Shown: positions 1-6,689 of the stretch, one piece after another
How the letters are laid out: the number at the start of each line of letters is the position of its first letter
Position numbering within the stretch: position 1 is the first letter of the stretch
Source of the DNA: Empedobacter stercoris
Lineage (GTDB): Bacteria > Bacteroidota > Bacteroidia > Flavobacteriales > Weeksellaceae
Assembly (NCBI RefSeq): GCF_965137335.1
Contig: NZ_CBCRZD010000049.1
DNA: 9,929 nt
Strand: one strand, 5' to 3'
Notes under the pieces: generated by a model
Told to the model about the DNA's origin: nothing
What the model saw: the letters and a program-made list of their open reading frames with translations, nothing else
Database searches by the model: none
Position numbers and translations under genes: made by a program

Positions 1-297
1 TTCTTCGTTCAGATCATANCCTAAAAATAAACGAATACTCAAACTATCCGAACAAAAACGAATCAATGCTCTGTCGCTGTTGATATTATTCAAATAACCC
101 ACTAACAATATTTTAAAAAACACCACCGGATCGATGCTTTTTTGACCTTGAGTGCCATAATATTTTTGAGTGGATTTGTACAAAAAATGTAAATCTAATG
201 CTTGATTTACACGGCGATAAAAGTTATCGGGTGGAACTAACCTTTCTAANCTTAGTTCGTAAAATAATTGTGGGGTAAATTCTTTTCGTCCTTGCAT
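1..297 (-). CDS. IS1182-type transposase, N-terminal part (runs off window)
   Basis: The minus strand reads an open frame of 99 codons from an ATG at 297 to the window edge, beginning MQGRKEFTPQLFYELSLERL and continuing with LVPPDNFYRRVNQALDL and SIDPVVFFKILLVGYLNNI. This is the DUF772-type N-terminal region of IS1182/IS5-like DDE transposases, which lies before the catalytic core, so no catalytic aspartates are visible here. The protein would cut and join the ends of its own insertion sequence. Ns at 19 and 250 leave two codons uncertain. The start is the first ATG, and no strong Shine-Dalgarno is visible, which is usual in Bacteroidota. The gene points out of the window; the element's end should lie shortly upstream, around 300-380. 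The family call is from the recognised N-terminal pattern; whether the copy is intact cannot be seen. Confidence 0.82.
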   Translation of the reverse strand, partial: MQGRKEFTPQLFYELXLERLVPPDNFYRRVNQALDLHFLYKSTQKYYGTQGQKSIDPVVFFKILLVGYLNNINSDRALIRFCSDSLSIRLFLXYDLNEE

Positions 298-330
298 ACT
301 ACAAGATCCGAATTTTTTTTATTTTTGAGT

Positions 331-345
331 TGTGCAACAAGCACA
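331..345. repeat. Small inverted repeat, possible IS1182 end
   Basis: TGTGC and GCACA are separated by AACAA, a perfect 5-bp stem. It lies about 35 nt upstream of the transposase start. It could be part of the insertion-sequence terminus, but the other end is outside the window, so this is not proven. Confidence 0.3.
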
Positions 346-404
346 TGGGTTTTGCCATCGCACTGAATGGTCTTGCTATATATGTAAATCCCCCAAAAAC
401 TCAG

Positions 405-444
405 ACAGTTTAAAATATTATAAAAAGTTATAAATTTAAACTGT
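405..444. repeat. Perfect 10-bp inverted repeat upstream of IS3 orfA
   Basis: ACAGTTTAAA (405-414) and TTTAAACTGT (435-444) form a perfect inverted repeat with a 20-nt spacer, ending 8 nt before the orfA start codon. It may combine the terminal repeat of the IS3-type element with an operator or a leader hairpin that limits transposase expression. The role is inferred; the dyad is directly visible. Confidence 0.55.
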
Positions 445-452
445 TATTAAAG

Positions 453-722
453 ATGAAAAAGTCAAGATTTACAGAAACACAAATCAGCCAAGTACTCAAG
501 GAGCATGAAGCTGGAAAAAAGGCATCCGATATGTGCCGAGAATTATCCATCAGTCCAAATACCTTTTATTTGTGGAAGCGCAAATATGGTGGCATGGATC
601 AAGAAATGTTGCGTCAATACAAAGAATTGGAGCGAGAAAATGCCCGCTTGAAGAAGATGTATGCGGATTTGAGTTTGGATCACAGTATTTTAAAAGAGGT
701 CATCGAAAAAGAAAATCATTAA
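453..722 (+). CDS. IS3-family OrfA (helix-turn-helix protein), orphan without orfB
   Basis: The 89-residue product has the usual length and layout of an IS3-family OrfA. A helix-turn-helix lies at about residues 8-45 (FTETQISQVLKEHEAGKKAS, then CRELSISPNTFYLWKRKYGG). A leucine-zipper-like helix follows at about 50-85 (ending YADLSLDHSILKEVIEKE). In intact elements OrfA binds the terminal inverted repeats and is fused by -1 frameshifting to OrfB, which carries the DDE catalytic domain. Here no OrfB reading frame follows: only 25 nt separate the stop from the start of an unrelated transporter gene. The copy therefore cannot transpose alone and is a remnant. Its transcription could read into the transporter. 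The family call is firm; any retained regulatory role is speculation. Confidence 0.85.
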   Translation: MKKSRFTETQISQVLKEHEAGKKASDMCRELSISPNTFYLWKRKYGGMDQEMLRQYKELERENARLKKMYADLSLDHSILKEVIEKENH

Positions 723-747
723 TCAATAGGAAGAATAAGCAGAAAGA

Positions 748-1716
748 ATGTTAGAGAATTTTCAAACGTTTATAATCATAATAGCATCGATAGCTCTGTT
801 TGTATTTGGATTGCAGAGTTTCAGTAAAGAAATAGAAAGTCTTGGCACCGAAAAGCTATCAAAATGGATTGGCAAAATAACCAAATTACCATTGGGTGGA
901 TTTTTATTGGGAGGGCTGTTTACTTCCATTGTACAATCAAGTACCTTGGTATCAACACTGACGGTTTCATTGGTTAATACAGGTATTATTACTTTCCGTG
1001 ATAGTATTCTAATTATGCTTGGTACAAATATCGGTAATACATCAACAGCTTGGATTGTATCTATGAACTCGTCTTTCCTCGGGCCGTTTTTTATTGTTTT
1101 AGGAACAGTAATTAGTATGATACCCACTAAAATTGCCGTTGCAGGTAAATCTGTATTTTACTTTGGTTTTATATTTTTTTCATTATCATTTATCAGTCAA
1201 GCTATGGAGCCAATAAAGAACGACCCTTTATTGGTAGATATTTTATCTAAGGCATCGAATCCTTTATTAGGCATTATCTACGGCATCATCATTACAATAA
1301 CAATTCAATCCAGTTCTGTAGTTGTCGGATTAGTCATTGTCTTACTTTCACAAGGTACTATTGATATTGAAGTTGCTATTCCTATAGTAATCGGAGCTAA
1401 TATAGGTACTACTTCCACTGCACTGCTTGTTAGTTTAAAATTTTCATCTTTATCAAAATTGGTAGCATGGTCGGCATCGGCTTTTAATATTGTTGGGGTT
1501 ATTATTATGTTACCATTTTTCGGTGTTCTGAAAAATATAGCACTCTCATTCAGTGATATACCTGCATTACAAGTAGCTATGGCATTTACGGTGAGTAATA
1601 CGTTTACATCGCTATTTTTCCTTTTGCTTATAAATCCAACGATTCGCAGATTACAAAAACATAAATGGTATAGACAATCATTTGAACAACCTTCAGAAAT
1701 AGAAATTACGAGTTAA
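748..1716 (+). CDS. Na/Pi-cotransporter-family membrane protein
   Basis: The 322-residue protein is almost entirely hydrophobic and shows the internal duplication of the Na/Pi cotransporter II family (PF02690). Each half carries a QSS signature (residues 63-65 and 187-189) followed by a GxNIGxT loop (GTNIGNT at 92-98; GANIGTT at 216-222). In known members these re-entrant repeats form the sodium and phosphate sites in the inner membrane. Many bacterial relatives have a C-terminal PhoU-like domain; this one ends soon after the last helix with a charged tail, so it is the short form. The start is the ATG at 748, preceded by an AGAAAG purine tract. An IS3 orfA fragment lies 25 nt upstream, so the native promoter is probably lost or replaced. 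The damaged DUF308 gene follows 46 nt downstream on the same strand and may be co-transcribed. The substrate is inferred from the family. Confidence 0.85.
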   Translation: MLENFQTFIIIIASIALFVFGLQSFSKEIESLGTEKLSKWIGKITKLPLGGFLLGGLFTSIVQSSTLVSTLTVSLVNTGIITFRDSILIMLGTNIGNTSTAWIVSMNSSFLGPFFIVLGTVISMIPTKIAVAGKSVFYFGFIFFSLSFISQAMEPIKNDPLLVDILSKASNPLLGIIYGIIITITIQSSSVVVGLVIVLLSQGTIDIEVAIPIVIGANIGTTSTALLVSLKFSSLSKLVAWSASAFNIVGVIIMLPFFGVLKNIALSFSDIPALQVAMAFTVSNTFTSLFFLLLINPTIRRLQKHKWYRQSFEQPSEIEITS

Positions 1717-1762
1717 AAAAACAAAAGAAAATATAATTTAATAACAGTAAAAACTAAGTGTT

Positions 1763-2407
1763 ATGGCTACATTTTTAAAAACAATCAAAAAAACAGTAAA
1801 ATATTAGTACGTACCTGCAATTATTGGGGTACTTCTAATCGTATTTGGAATTTATATTTTCACAACACCGCTCGAAACCTATGCCACATTAACGATGCTA
1901 TTCAGCCTTTCATTTTTGTTCTCAGGTATTGCTGAAACTTTCTTTTCTGTACAGAACAGAAAAATAATAGAGGGATGGGGTTGGTATTTGACGGGAGGTA
2001 TTTTAAATACGGTTATCGGTCTGATGCTATTATCCAGACCTGAAATATCAGCATTTACATTACCACTTGTTGTTGGCTTTACACTTATGTTTCGTTCGAT
2101 ACAAGGATTAGGGTTCTCTTTTGAGCTTAAAAATTATGGCTCTTTAAAATGGGGGAATCTTGCCATAGCAAGTATTCTGGGACTTGTGTTTTCCATTATT
2201 TTATTATTCAACCCAATTTTCACAGGAATATCATTAGTGGTAATGACAGCTTTAGCCTTCATTTTTTCTGGTATTACGGGAATTGTTTTAGGTTTTCAAC
2301 TAAAGAAACTAAAAGCTCTACCTTCTAAAATCAGAAAAGAGCTTAATGAAAAAATAGAGGTGTTGAAAAAAGAATATTATGAAGAAATTGAGCGTGAAGA
2401 GAAGTAA
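1763..2407 (+). pseudogene. DUF308/HdeD-like membrane protein, interrupted by TAG at codon 15
   Basis: An ATG at 1763 opens MATFLKTIKKTVKY, then meets TAG at 1805-1807, and the same frame continues YVPAIIGVLLIVFGIYIF to the TAA at 2405-2407. The full reading would be 214 codons. Paired hydrophobic helices recur through the protein (for example IIGVLLIVFGIYIF, GGILNTVIGLMLL, LAIASILGLVFSIILLF), followed by a charged C-terminal coiled segment (KKLKALPSKIRKELNEKIEV). This matches the DUF308/HdeD family of small multi-helix membrane proteins linked to acid or general stress. The residue lost at the stop is probably Trp (TGG to TAG), because an aromatic followed by YVP suits the family. An internal ATG at 1895 would give a 170-residue product lacking the first helix and has no clear ribosome-binding site. 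The lesion could also be a base-call error. Confidence 0.75.
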
Positions 2408-2668
2408 GAGTAATAGGTAAAATAAGTTACTCTCTATGTTAGAATATAATATCTGATAGTGAAAGTAAATATTTAAGAAAGGATGTTACAAATGATAGTT
2501 CATTTTTGAAAGGGCAGATTATATAGTAAATGGGGGATGGAAAGCGAAGCTGGTAATCCCCCTAATAATAATCCCCAAGTAATGTATTCAAATAAACTAA
2601 ATAGCTCCTAATTGACAGGTTTATGCAAACTTATATTTATTAATGTATGATTATTTTAAGACAACTCA
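2408..2668. other. Gene-free stretch with one GC-rich hairpin
   Basis: No convincing reading frame is seen on either strand. GGGGGAT (2532-2538) and ATCCCCC (2556-2562) can pair, but no T-run follows, so it is a poor terminator. A TTG at 2612-2614 followed 17 nt later by TATATTTA (2632-2639) is a weak match to a Bacteroidota promoter and would sit about 30 nt before the rteC-like start. Confidence 0.45.
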
Positions 2669-2927
2669 ATGGATAAATTTTACAACAAAATAATGTCTGA
2701 GTTGGAAATTGCAATCAATGAATTAGAGATTAAAGGCGATTGTTCTATACAACGGATAGAACAATCGCCTTTCAGATTTAAAAGAGTTTGTACTAAAAAA
2801 CGATTTTAAAGATATGGAAGCAGAAATCCATTTTTTCAAATATCAGAAACCTGTTATTGTTTCGAAGCTCATTTACTATAATGCTGTTTATAAAATCGAA
2901 TCAAAGCCAATCAACTACAAGTGGTGA
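2669..2927 (+). pseudogene. rteC: rteC-like regulator, truncated and frameshifted
   Basis: The first frame, from ATG 2669, gives MDKFYNKIMSELEIAINELE, then runs out at TAA 2807-2809 after 46 residues. Its last part (PFRFKRVCTKKRF) looks out of frame. Reading the next frame from about 2772 gives SDLKEFVLKNDFKDMEAEIH and then FFKYQKPVIVSKLIYYNAVY, ending at TGA 2925-2927. The two halves together resemble the N-terminal region of RteC, the regulator that controls excision of CTnDOT-type conjugative transposons. Intact RteC proteins are far longer, so the C-terminal half is missing. The frame change sits at a perfect 17-bp palindrome. The fragment ends 22 nt before repeat R1, and probably marks a decayed conjugative element. 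The family call rests on the N-terminal pattern and the LIYYNAVYKIE motif. Confidence 0.68.
2732..2772. repeat. Perfect 17-bp palindrome inside the rteC remnant
   Basis: The arm at 2732-2748 (AAAGGCGATTGTTCTAT) is the exact reverse complement of 2756-2772, with a 7-nt loop (ACAACGG). It lies at the point where the rteC-like reading frame shifts. A template switch during replication would produce both the palindrome and the frameshift. Confidence 0.9.
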
Positions 2928-3123
2928 ATAAAATATAAGAGACTATAGCTAATAACTAAACTTTAGCTTTGCTCTGTTCGGGCAGAGCCCTCGAGTCGTC
3001 TTGCTCGGAGGGCACGAAATCTTTAGGTTTACCGAATACAAAAATAAATCAAATAGATGAGTTAAACCGTAGAAAACTTAATACGTATGATGGAGTTTTC
3101 GAAGTGCAGTTTTAAGATATACG

Positions 3124-3153
3124 AGCAGTAATTTTACGATTACTGCTTTTTTT
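3124..3153 (+). terminator. Intrinsic terminator in R1
   Basis: AGCAGTAAT (3124-3132) pairs perfectly with ATTACTGCT (3139-3147) around a TTTACG loop, followed by seven T's. It would stop transcription arriving from the rteC side. Confidence 0.85.
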
Positions 3154-3246
3154 ATAGTTAATTTAGCATTTTTGTATGTCTAAACCATTGATTATAGGCA
3201 TAAAACCATGAATTAGGAATACCTTATGAATTGATGAAATATTAAC

Positions 3247-3283
3247 TATATTTGAAAGGAGTTTGTGTACTTTTTTCACAGAC
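3247..3283 (+). promoter_or_regulatory. Outward promoter and 5' hairpin of R1
   Basis: TATATTTG (3247-3254) matches the Bacteroidota -7 box TAnnTTTG; no good -33 TTG is seen. The expected start point falls at the stem GTTTGTG/CACAGAC (3261-3283). In this cassette the first gene, araC, is on the opposite strand, so the transcript would be antisense to it. Confidence 0.5.
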
Positions 3284-3330
3284 TGCCGTCAAGAAATAAT
3301 TTATATAAAACACTACGACTTTAAAATCAG

Positions 3331-4143
3331 TTAAGAATTTTTAAACTCTTTGGTTGTTAATCCAGTATGTTTTTTAAAGAAGCGACTTAGATAAGACACA
3401 TCTTCATAATTTAAATTTTCTGAGATTTCTTTTAAAGTAAGATTGCTGTATAGCAAATAATGTTTAATGTCGGATATAATTTGCTTATCGATCAATTCTT
3501 TTGGAGAAGCGCGCAAAACTTTATGCGTAACTTTATTTAGATAAGTTGTAGTGATATTCATTTTCGATGCATAAAACTGTACAGAACGTTCGGTGTCTTT
3601 GTACTCATTCAATAAATTTAGAAAGCGTATACCCAATATCCAACTTTGATTTCTTTTCGTATAAATTTCAACTGCAGAAAGCTTTTCAAACTCAATATTT
3701 AAAGCTAAAAACAGCGTATAGATTGAAGATTTTAATAGCTCGATTTTATCGCGATTGTCAACTTGTGCACTTATCCATTCCAAAGAATCAAACCAAGAAT
3801 TTAGAAGTTTTACTGCTGCAGAATTAGGGTAAAAAATGGAATGAAACAGTACTATATCCCAAAATGTAGGTGATGTTATTCTATAAATAGCATCTTCCAC
3901 CTCTGCGTACGTTAATTTTACGTATCTAGCAGAGAAATGCTTTGAATTATACACCCAATTCCAATGATCATTATAAAATAACACAGCTAAGGTATTTGTT
4001 TTAAGTATCTTTTTATTTCCATTTACCAGCATTTCTGCATAACCATTGGTTATTAAAAATACATAACAGCCTACAGAATCATTTTGAAGATCTATAGCTT
4101 CATTAGATCCAAAAACACCATATTTTAAGCTTTTATCAAACAT
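3331..4143 (-). CDS. AraC-family transcriptional regulator
   Basis: The 270-residue protein carries the two C-terminal helix-turn-helices of the AraC/XylS family: about residues 187-210 (SVQFYASKMNITTTYLNKVT) and 233-265 (LTLKEISENLNYEDVSYLSR, then FFKKHTGLTTKEF). The N-terminal half is a beta-rich effector-binding or dimerisation region of the cupin type (VGCYVFLITNGYAEMLVNGN). I start it at the ATG at 4143. A TTG 9 codons upstream is possible but overlaps the promoter box TACTTTTG at 4168-4175. It is divergent from two acetyltransferase genes, the usual layout of a regulator and its target. It lies against the direction of the array, so the promoter in R1 would make antisense RNA. The ligand is unknown. 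Confidence 0.88.
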   Translation of the reverse strand: MFDKSLKYGVFGSNEAIDLQNDSVGCYVFLITNGYAEMLVNGNKKILKTNTLAVLFYNDHWNWVYNSKHFSARYVKLTYAEVEDAIYRITSPTFWDIVLFHSIFYPNSAAVKLLNSWFDSLEWISAQVDNRDKIELLKSSIYTLFLALNIEFEKLSAVEIYTKRNQSWILGIRFLNLLNEYKDTERSVQFYASKMNITTTYLNKVTHKVLRASPKELIDKQIISDIKHYLLYSNLTLKEISENLNYEDVSYLSRFFKKHTGLTTKEFKNS

Positions 4144-4167
4144 ACCCCCGCACTTATTTGGAATTAA

Positions 4168-4175
4168 CAAAAGTA
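4168..4175 (-). promoter_or_regulatory. -7 box for araC
   Basis: On the minus strand this reads TACTTTTG, a full match to TAnnTTTG. It places the transcript start near 4161, about 18 nt before the ATG at 4143, and supports that start over the upstream TTG. Confidence 0.55.
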
Positions 4176-4249
4176 CAATTTTAATTAATAGTATCGAAAA
4201 GTACCATTTATTTCTAAAATTATCTCATAAAACACAAACAATCAATACC

Positions 4250-4257
4250 TAATTTTG
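4250..4257 (+). promoter_or_regulatory. -7 box for the acetyltransferase pair
   Basis: TAATTTTG matches TAnnTTTG and ends 20 nt before the start codon at 4278. No good -33 element is seen 19 nt upstream, which fits a promoter that needs an activator such as the divergent AraC protein. The intervening 4176-4249 is the likely operator region. Confidence 0.5.
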
Positions 4258-4277
4258 CACTTTAAAATGTAAACAAA

Positions 4278-4877
4278 ATGAATATTATTCCATTTAACGA
4301 GAAGTATTTCCCCCAAGCTATTCAATTAGTAGATAATCATTGGAGAAAAGAATACGATGGACAAAGTGAGACATTGAAAAATGTCGTTTTTGAATTTGTA
4401 GCTCGAAAAAATTATTACAAAAGTGCCTATGACTTGATGATAATTGAAGATGATATTTTAAGAGGAATACTATTTGGTTATTCAAAAGATATGAATAATG
4501 ATGCAAGAGAATGGTTAAAAAGCCAGCTTTCTAAACTTAATGAAAAAGAACAATTAATCGTTAATACATTGGCAAATTATTTGTATAAATTTGATGAATT
4601 GATGGATACGTATCTTACGGATAAGGATCGTAAAGTGGCATTAATTATAAGCAATATTAAAGGTGGTGGAACAGCGCTACTTAATGAATTTACGGAAAAC
4701 GCAAAGGCTGATTTAATAGAAAATATCGTTTTATGGACTGATTCAACTTGTAATCATTCGTATTATCCAAAACGTGGATATGAATTGTTTTTTACGGATA
4801 TTTCAAAATTAGAACAATCTCAGGATGAAACCATTGAAACGATGTTTTATAAAAAGAAAATTGAATCTGATAAATAA
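4278..4877 (+). CDS. GNAT-like N-acetyltransferase, divergent member
   Basis: The 199-residue protein looks like a Gcn5-related acetyltransferase. A glycine-rich loop at about 128-138 (KGGGTALLNEF) takes the place of the acetyl-CoA pyrophosphate-binding motif A. A late YYPKRGYELF segment at 162-171 corresponds to the family's usual F/Y-x-x-x-GF/Y motif. The opening MNIIPFNEKYFPQAIQLVDN is also typical of the first strand and helix. The canonical Q/R-x-x-G-x-G/A is poorly kept, so the acyl donor and activity are less certain than for the next gene. The start is an ATG preceded by an A-rich leader. It is separated by only 5 nt from the next gene and is almost certainly co-transcribed with it. 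The substrate is unknown; drug or small-molecule acetylation is only a possibility. Confidence 0.62.
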   Translation: MNIIPFNEKYFPQAIQLVDNHWRKEYDGQSETLKNVVFEFVARKNYYKSAYDLMIIEDDILRGILFGYSKDMNNDAREWLKSQLSKLNEKEQLIVNTLANYLYKFDELMDTYLTDKDRKVALIISNIKGGGTALLNEFTENAKADLIENIVLWTDSTCNHSYYPKRGYELFFTDISKLEQSQDETIETMFYKKKIESDK

Positions 4878-4882
4878 AAATT

Positions 4883-5440
4883 ATGTTGGTAAGAAAAGCT
4901 AAACCCGAAGAATCTAAAGTAATTGCCTCACTGACTTTATTGGCAATGGAAGATATCATGTTTAATTTTATTGGTGAAAATTCAAAAGAAAAAGCCCTAG
5001 ATTTTTTAGAAAGTCTTGTAAAGGAAAAGAGAAACCAATATTCTTATGAAAATTGCTGGGTTGCAGAATCTGAAAATGGTATTATCGCAGCTGCAATCGT
5101 ATACAACGGAGCCGATTTAGAAAAATTGAGACAACCAGTAGCCAAAAAAATAAAGGAAAGGTTCAACAAATCTTTTTCGCCAGAAGATGAAACACAAGCA
5201 GGCGAATACTATATTGACTGTGTGGGTGTGCATCCAAGTCATCAAGGTAAAGGAATTGGATCGAAGGTTTTTCAGTTTTTAATAGATGAATATGTAGAGA
5301 AAAACAATCAAACACTTGGGTTGCTTGTTGACAAGGATAATCCAAATGCTAAAAAATTATATCTAAAATTAGGCTTTGAAATTGTAGGTGAGAAAACATT
5401 GGTAGGAAAACAATTAGAGCATTTACAATATAAAAACTAA
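4883..5440 (+). CDS. GNAT-family N-acetyltransferase
   Basis: The 185-residue protein is a clear GNAT enzyme, transferring an acetyl group from acetyl-CoA to an amine. Motif A is intact: the beta4 strand and P-loop read YIDCVGVHPSHQGKGIGSKV, with Q121-G-K-G-I-G126. The later NPNAKKLYLKLGFE segment (about 153-166) carries the usual tyrosine and the closing LGF. The N-terminus begins with the typical MLVRKAKPEES strand and helix. It starts 5 nt after the stop of the other acetyltransferase and completes a two-gene unit. No terminator lies directly after it; the one in repeat R2 would serve. The substrate cannot be read from sequence. A GNAT pair under a divergent AraC regulator suggests inducible modification of a small molecule, which is inference. 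Confidence 0.9.
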   Translation: MLVRKAKPEESKVIASLTLLAMEDIMFNFIGENSKEKALDFLESLVKEKRNQYSYENCWVAESENGIIAAAIVYNGADLEKLRQPVAKKIKERFNKSFSPEDETQAGEYYIDCVGVHPSHQGKGIGSKVFQFLIDEYVEKNNQTLGLLVDKDNPNAKKLYLKLGFEIVGEKTLVGKQLEHLQYKN

Positions 5441-5678
5441 TGATTAAAAATAAAACATCTACTAATAACTAAGCTTTAGCTTCGCTCTGTTCGGGCAGAG
5501 CCCTTGGGTCATCTTGTCCGGTGGGTAGGCACAAGATGAATTGAAAATCACTGAATACTAAAACAAATAATAAACCATGAAGTAAAGCCCGTTGAACCCT
5601 TTGATAAACTCAGGGCATGCCCACCGTAGGAAGCTTAATACGTATTATGGAGTTTTCGAAGTACAGCTTTAGATATAC

Positions 5679-5710
5679 GAGCAGTAATTTTACGATTACT
5701 GCTTTTTTTT
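5679..5710 (+). terminator. Intrinsic terminator in R2
   Basis: AGCAGTAAT (5680-5688) pairs perfectly with ATTACTGCT (5695-5703), followed by eight T's. It would end the acetyltransferase transcript. Confidence 0.9.
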
Positions 5711-5802
5711 ATAGTTAATTTAGTATTTTTGTCTGTCTAAACCATTGATGATAGGCTAAAACATTACGTTATTAATACCTTATGATTTTTAGAAATATTA
5801 AC

Positions 5803-5839
5803 TATATTTGAAAGGAGTTTGTGTACTTTTTTCACAGAC
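5803..5839 (+). promoter_or_regulatory. Promoter and 5' hairpin of R2
   Basis: TATATTTG (5803-5810) ends 34 nt before the cassette junction. The predicted transcript start coincides with the GTTTGTG/CACAGAC stem (5817-5839), whose one mismatch becomes a G-U pair in RNA. It would drive the HRDC gene at 5897. Confidence 0.6.
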
Positions 5840-5896
5840 TGACGTTAGCAGCAACCGCTTGGGACAACCGTAACTTGACAATTTAACATTATAAAA

Positions 5897-6352
5897 ATGA
5901 AAATAAAGCACTTTTACATACGGCTGAACAAAGAAAATTTGCAAATAGACCAAGACACTTTAAATAGTTTTTTGGACAATGTTGTTGTCAAGAAAACAGT
6001 AACAGAGCTCATAAATGGAGAGCCTAACTTTTGGTCAATTTTAGTTTTTTATGAGGAGCAAAAAACAAACAGACAAGACAGAAACTCTGAAAAAAATGCT
6101 GTAATTTCGGAAACAGAACTTACAGAAGAAGAGAAAAATATTTATGATGTTTTGAGAGAATGGCGACAAGACAAAGCGAGTGAATTAAATGTTCCTAGTT
6201 ATGTAGTTGCTCATAACACAGAGCTTATGACCATAGCTAAAATAAAACCTCAATCAGTAGATGAACTTTCAAAAGTAAAGGGCTTTGTTAGTGGTGGACA
6301 AAAAATTACAAAATACGGAGATGATATAATCGCTGTTCTTAATTCAATCTAA
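5897..6352 (+). CDS. Stand-alone HRDC-domain protein
   Basis: The 151-residue protein ends in an HRDC domain (helicase and RNase D C-terminal) at about residues 76-149. Visible features are the helix YDVLREWRQDKASELNVPSY, then AHNTELMTIAKIKPQSVDEL and the KVKGFVSGGQKITKYGDDII segment. HRDC domains bind single-stranded or structured nucleic acid in RecQ helicases and RNase D. Here no helicase or nuclease domain is attached. The first 70 residues form a separate region with the pattern MKIKHFYIRLNKENLQIDQD and ILVFYEEQ, which I recall seeing before HRDC in other Bacteroidota proteins. The start ATG at 5897 lies about 80 nt after the predicted R2 transcript start. A DNA-binding protein as cargo of a recombining array is suggestive, but a link is not shown. 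Confidence 0.8.
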   Translation: MKIKHFYIRLNKENLQIDQDTLNSFLDNVVVKKTVTELINGEPNFWSILVFYEEQKTNRQDRNSEKNAVISETELTEEEKNIYDVLREWRQDKASELNVPSYVVAHNTELMTIAKIKPQSVDELSKVKGFVSGGQKITKYGDDIIAVLNSI

Positions 6353-6401
6353 AAACCAATATTTTGTTAGTTATTGTGCCTCGACTACGTCTGATACAAT
6401 A

Positions 6402-6426
6402 CAGCATCACTTCTGCGGTGATGCTG
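6402..6426 (+). repeat. Perfect 9-bp hairpin at the end of cassette 2
   Basis: CAGCATCAC (6402-6410) pairs exactly with GTGATGCTG (6418-6426) around TTCTGCG. It overlaps the cassette's terminal inverted repeat and has no T-run, so it is unlikely to be a terminator; it may be part of the recombination end. Confidence 0.8.
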
Positions 6427-6689
6427 CTAATAACTAAGCTTTAGCTTCGCTCTGTTCGGGCAAAGCCCTTGGGTCGTCTTGTCTGGAAGACACGAAACCT
6501 TTAGGTTCACCGAATACAAAAACAAATAGAATGCATGAGGTAGATGAACTAATAATCACTGAACACCAAAACAAATCATTAAAATGTGAAGTAAAGCCTG
6601 TTGAACCCTTCCATAAACTCAGGGCAGGCCCACCGTATAAAGCTTAATACGTATTATGGAGTTTTCGAAGTGCAGCTTTAAGATATACA

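Larger units (their letters stand above)
2950..3288 (+). repeat. Cassette repeat R1 (339 bp)
   Basis: First of five directly oriented copies. It starts TAATAACTAAACTTTAGC, carries a GCTCTG/CAGAGC hairpin at 2971-2988, the terminator, the TATATTTG box and the closing hairpin, and ends CAGACTGCCG. It lacks the REP-like module found in R2-R4. The junction on its right reads G|TCAAG rather than the G|TTA of the other copies. Confidence 0.9.
3289..5462 (+). other. Cassette 1: araC plus two GNAT genes
   Basis: This is the segment between R1 and R2, 2174 bp, much the longest in the array. It holds a divergent pair of units: araC on the minus strand and two acetyltransferase genes on the plus strand, with their own promoters between them. 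Its ends (TCAAGAAATAATTT and AAAACATCTACTAA) match as an inverted repeat at only about 8 of 14 positions, unlike the other cassettes. It may be a fusion of two cassettes or a segment whose left end was altered. Confidence 0.55.
5463..5844 (+). repeat. Cassette repeat R2 (382 bp)
   Basis: It starts TAATAACTAAGCTTTAGC and ends CAGACTGACG, with the junction G|TTAGC. It has the GCTCTG/CAGAGC hairpin (5484-5501) and a module with GAACCCTTTGATAAACTCAG at about 5594-5613 that resembles a REP-type palindrome. It lacks the AGAATGCATGAGGTAGATG block of R3 and R5. Confidence 0.92.
5845..6427 (+). other. Cassette 2: HRDC protein
   Basis: Its start TTAGCAGCAACCGC (5845-5858) is matched at its end by GCGGTGATGCTGCTAA (6415-6430), identical as an inverted repeat except for a 2-nt GA insertion. 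The last three bases, TAA, are shared with R3. The segment holds one gene in the array direction. Confidence 0.75.

Noticed and set aside
762..1127. Minus-strand reading frame of 121 codons within the transporter gene
   Set aside because: It is a shadow of the Na/Pi-type gene, whose motifs are clear on the plus strand.
1895..2407. Independent 170-residue gene starting at ATG 1895
   Set aside because: The same frame extends upstream as a sensible membrane segment to ATG 1763, interrupted only by one TAG; the ATG at 1895 falls within a hydrophobic stretch without a ribosome-binding site.
2532..2562. Terminator after the DUF308 gene
   Set aside because: The GGGGGAT/ATCCCCC stem is only 7 bp, has a long loop and is not followed by a T-run.
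3567..3827. Plus-strand 86-codon frame inside araC
   Set aside because: No recognisable motif, and it lies wholly inside the clear AraC-family gene on the other strand.
4144..4170. TTG start for the AraC-family gene, adding 9 residues
   Set aside because: It overlaps the promoter box TACTTTTG, so the transcript would begin after it. The ATG at 4143 fits better.
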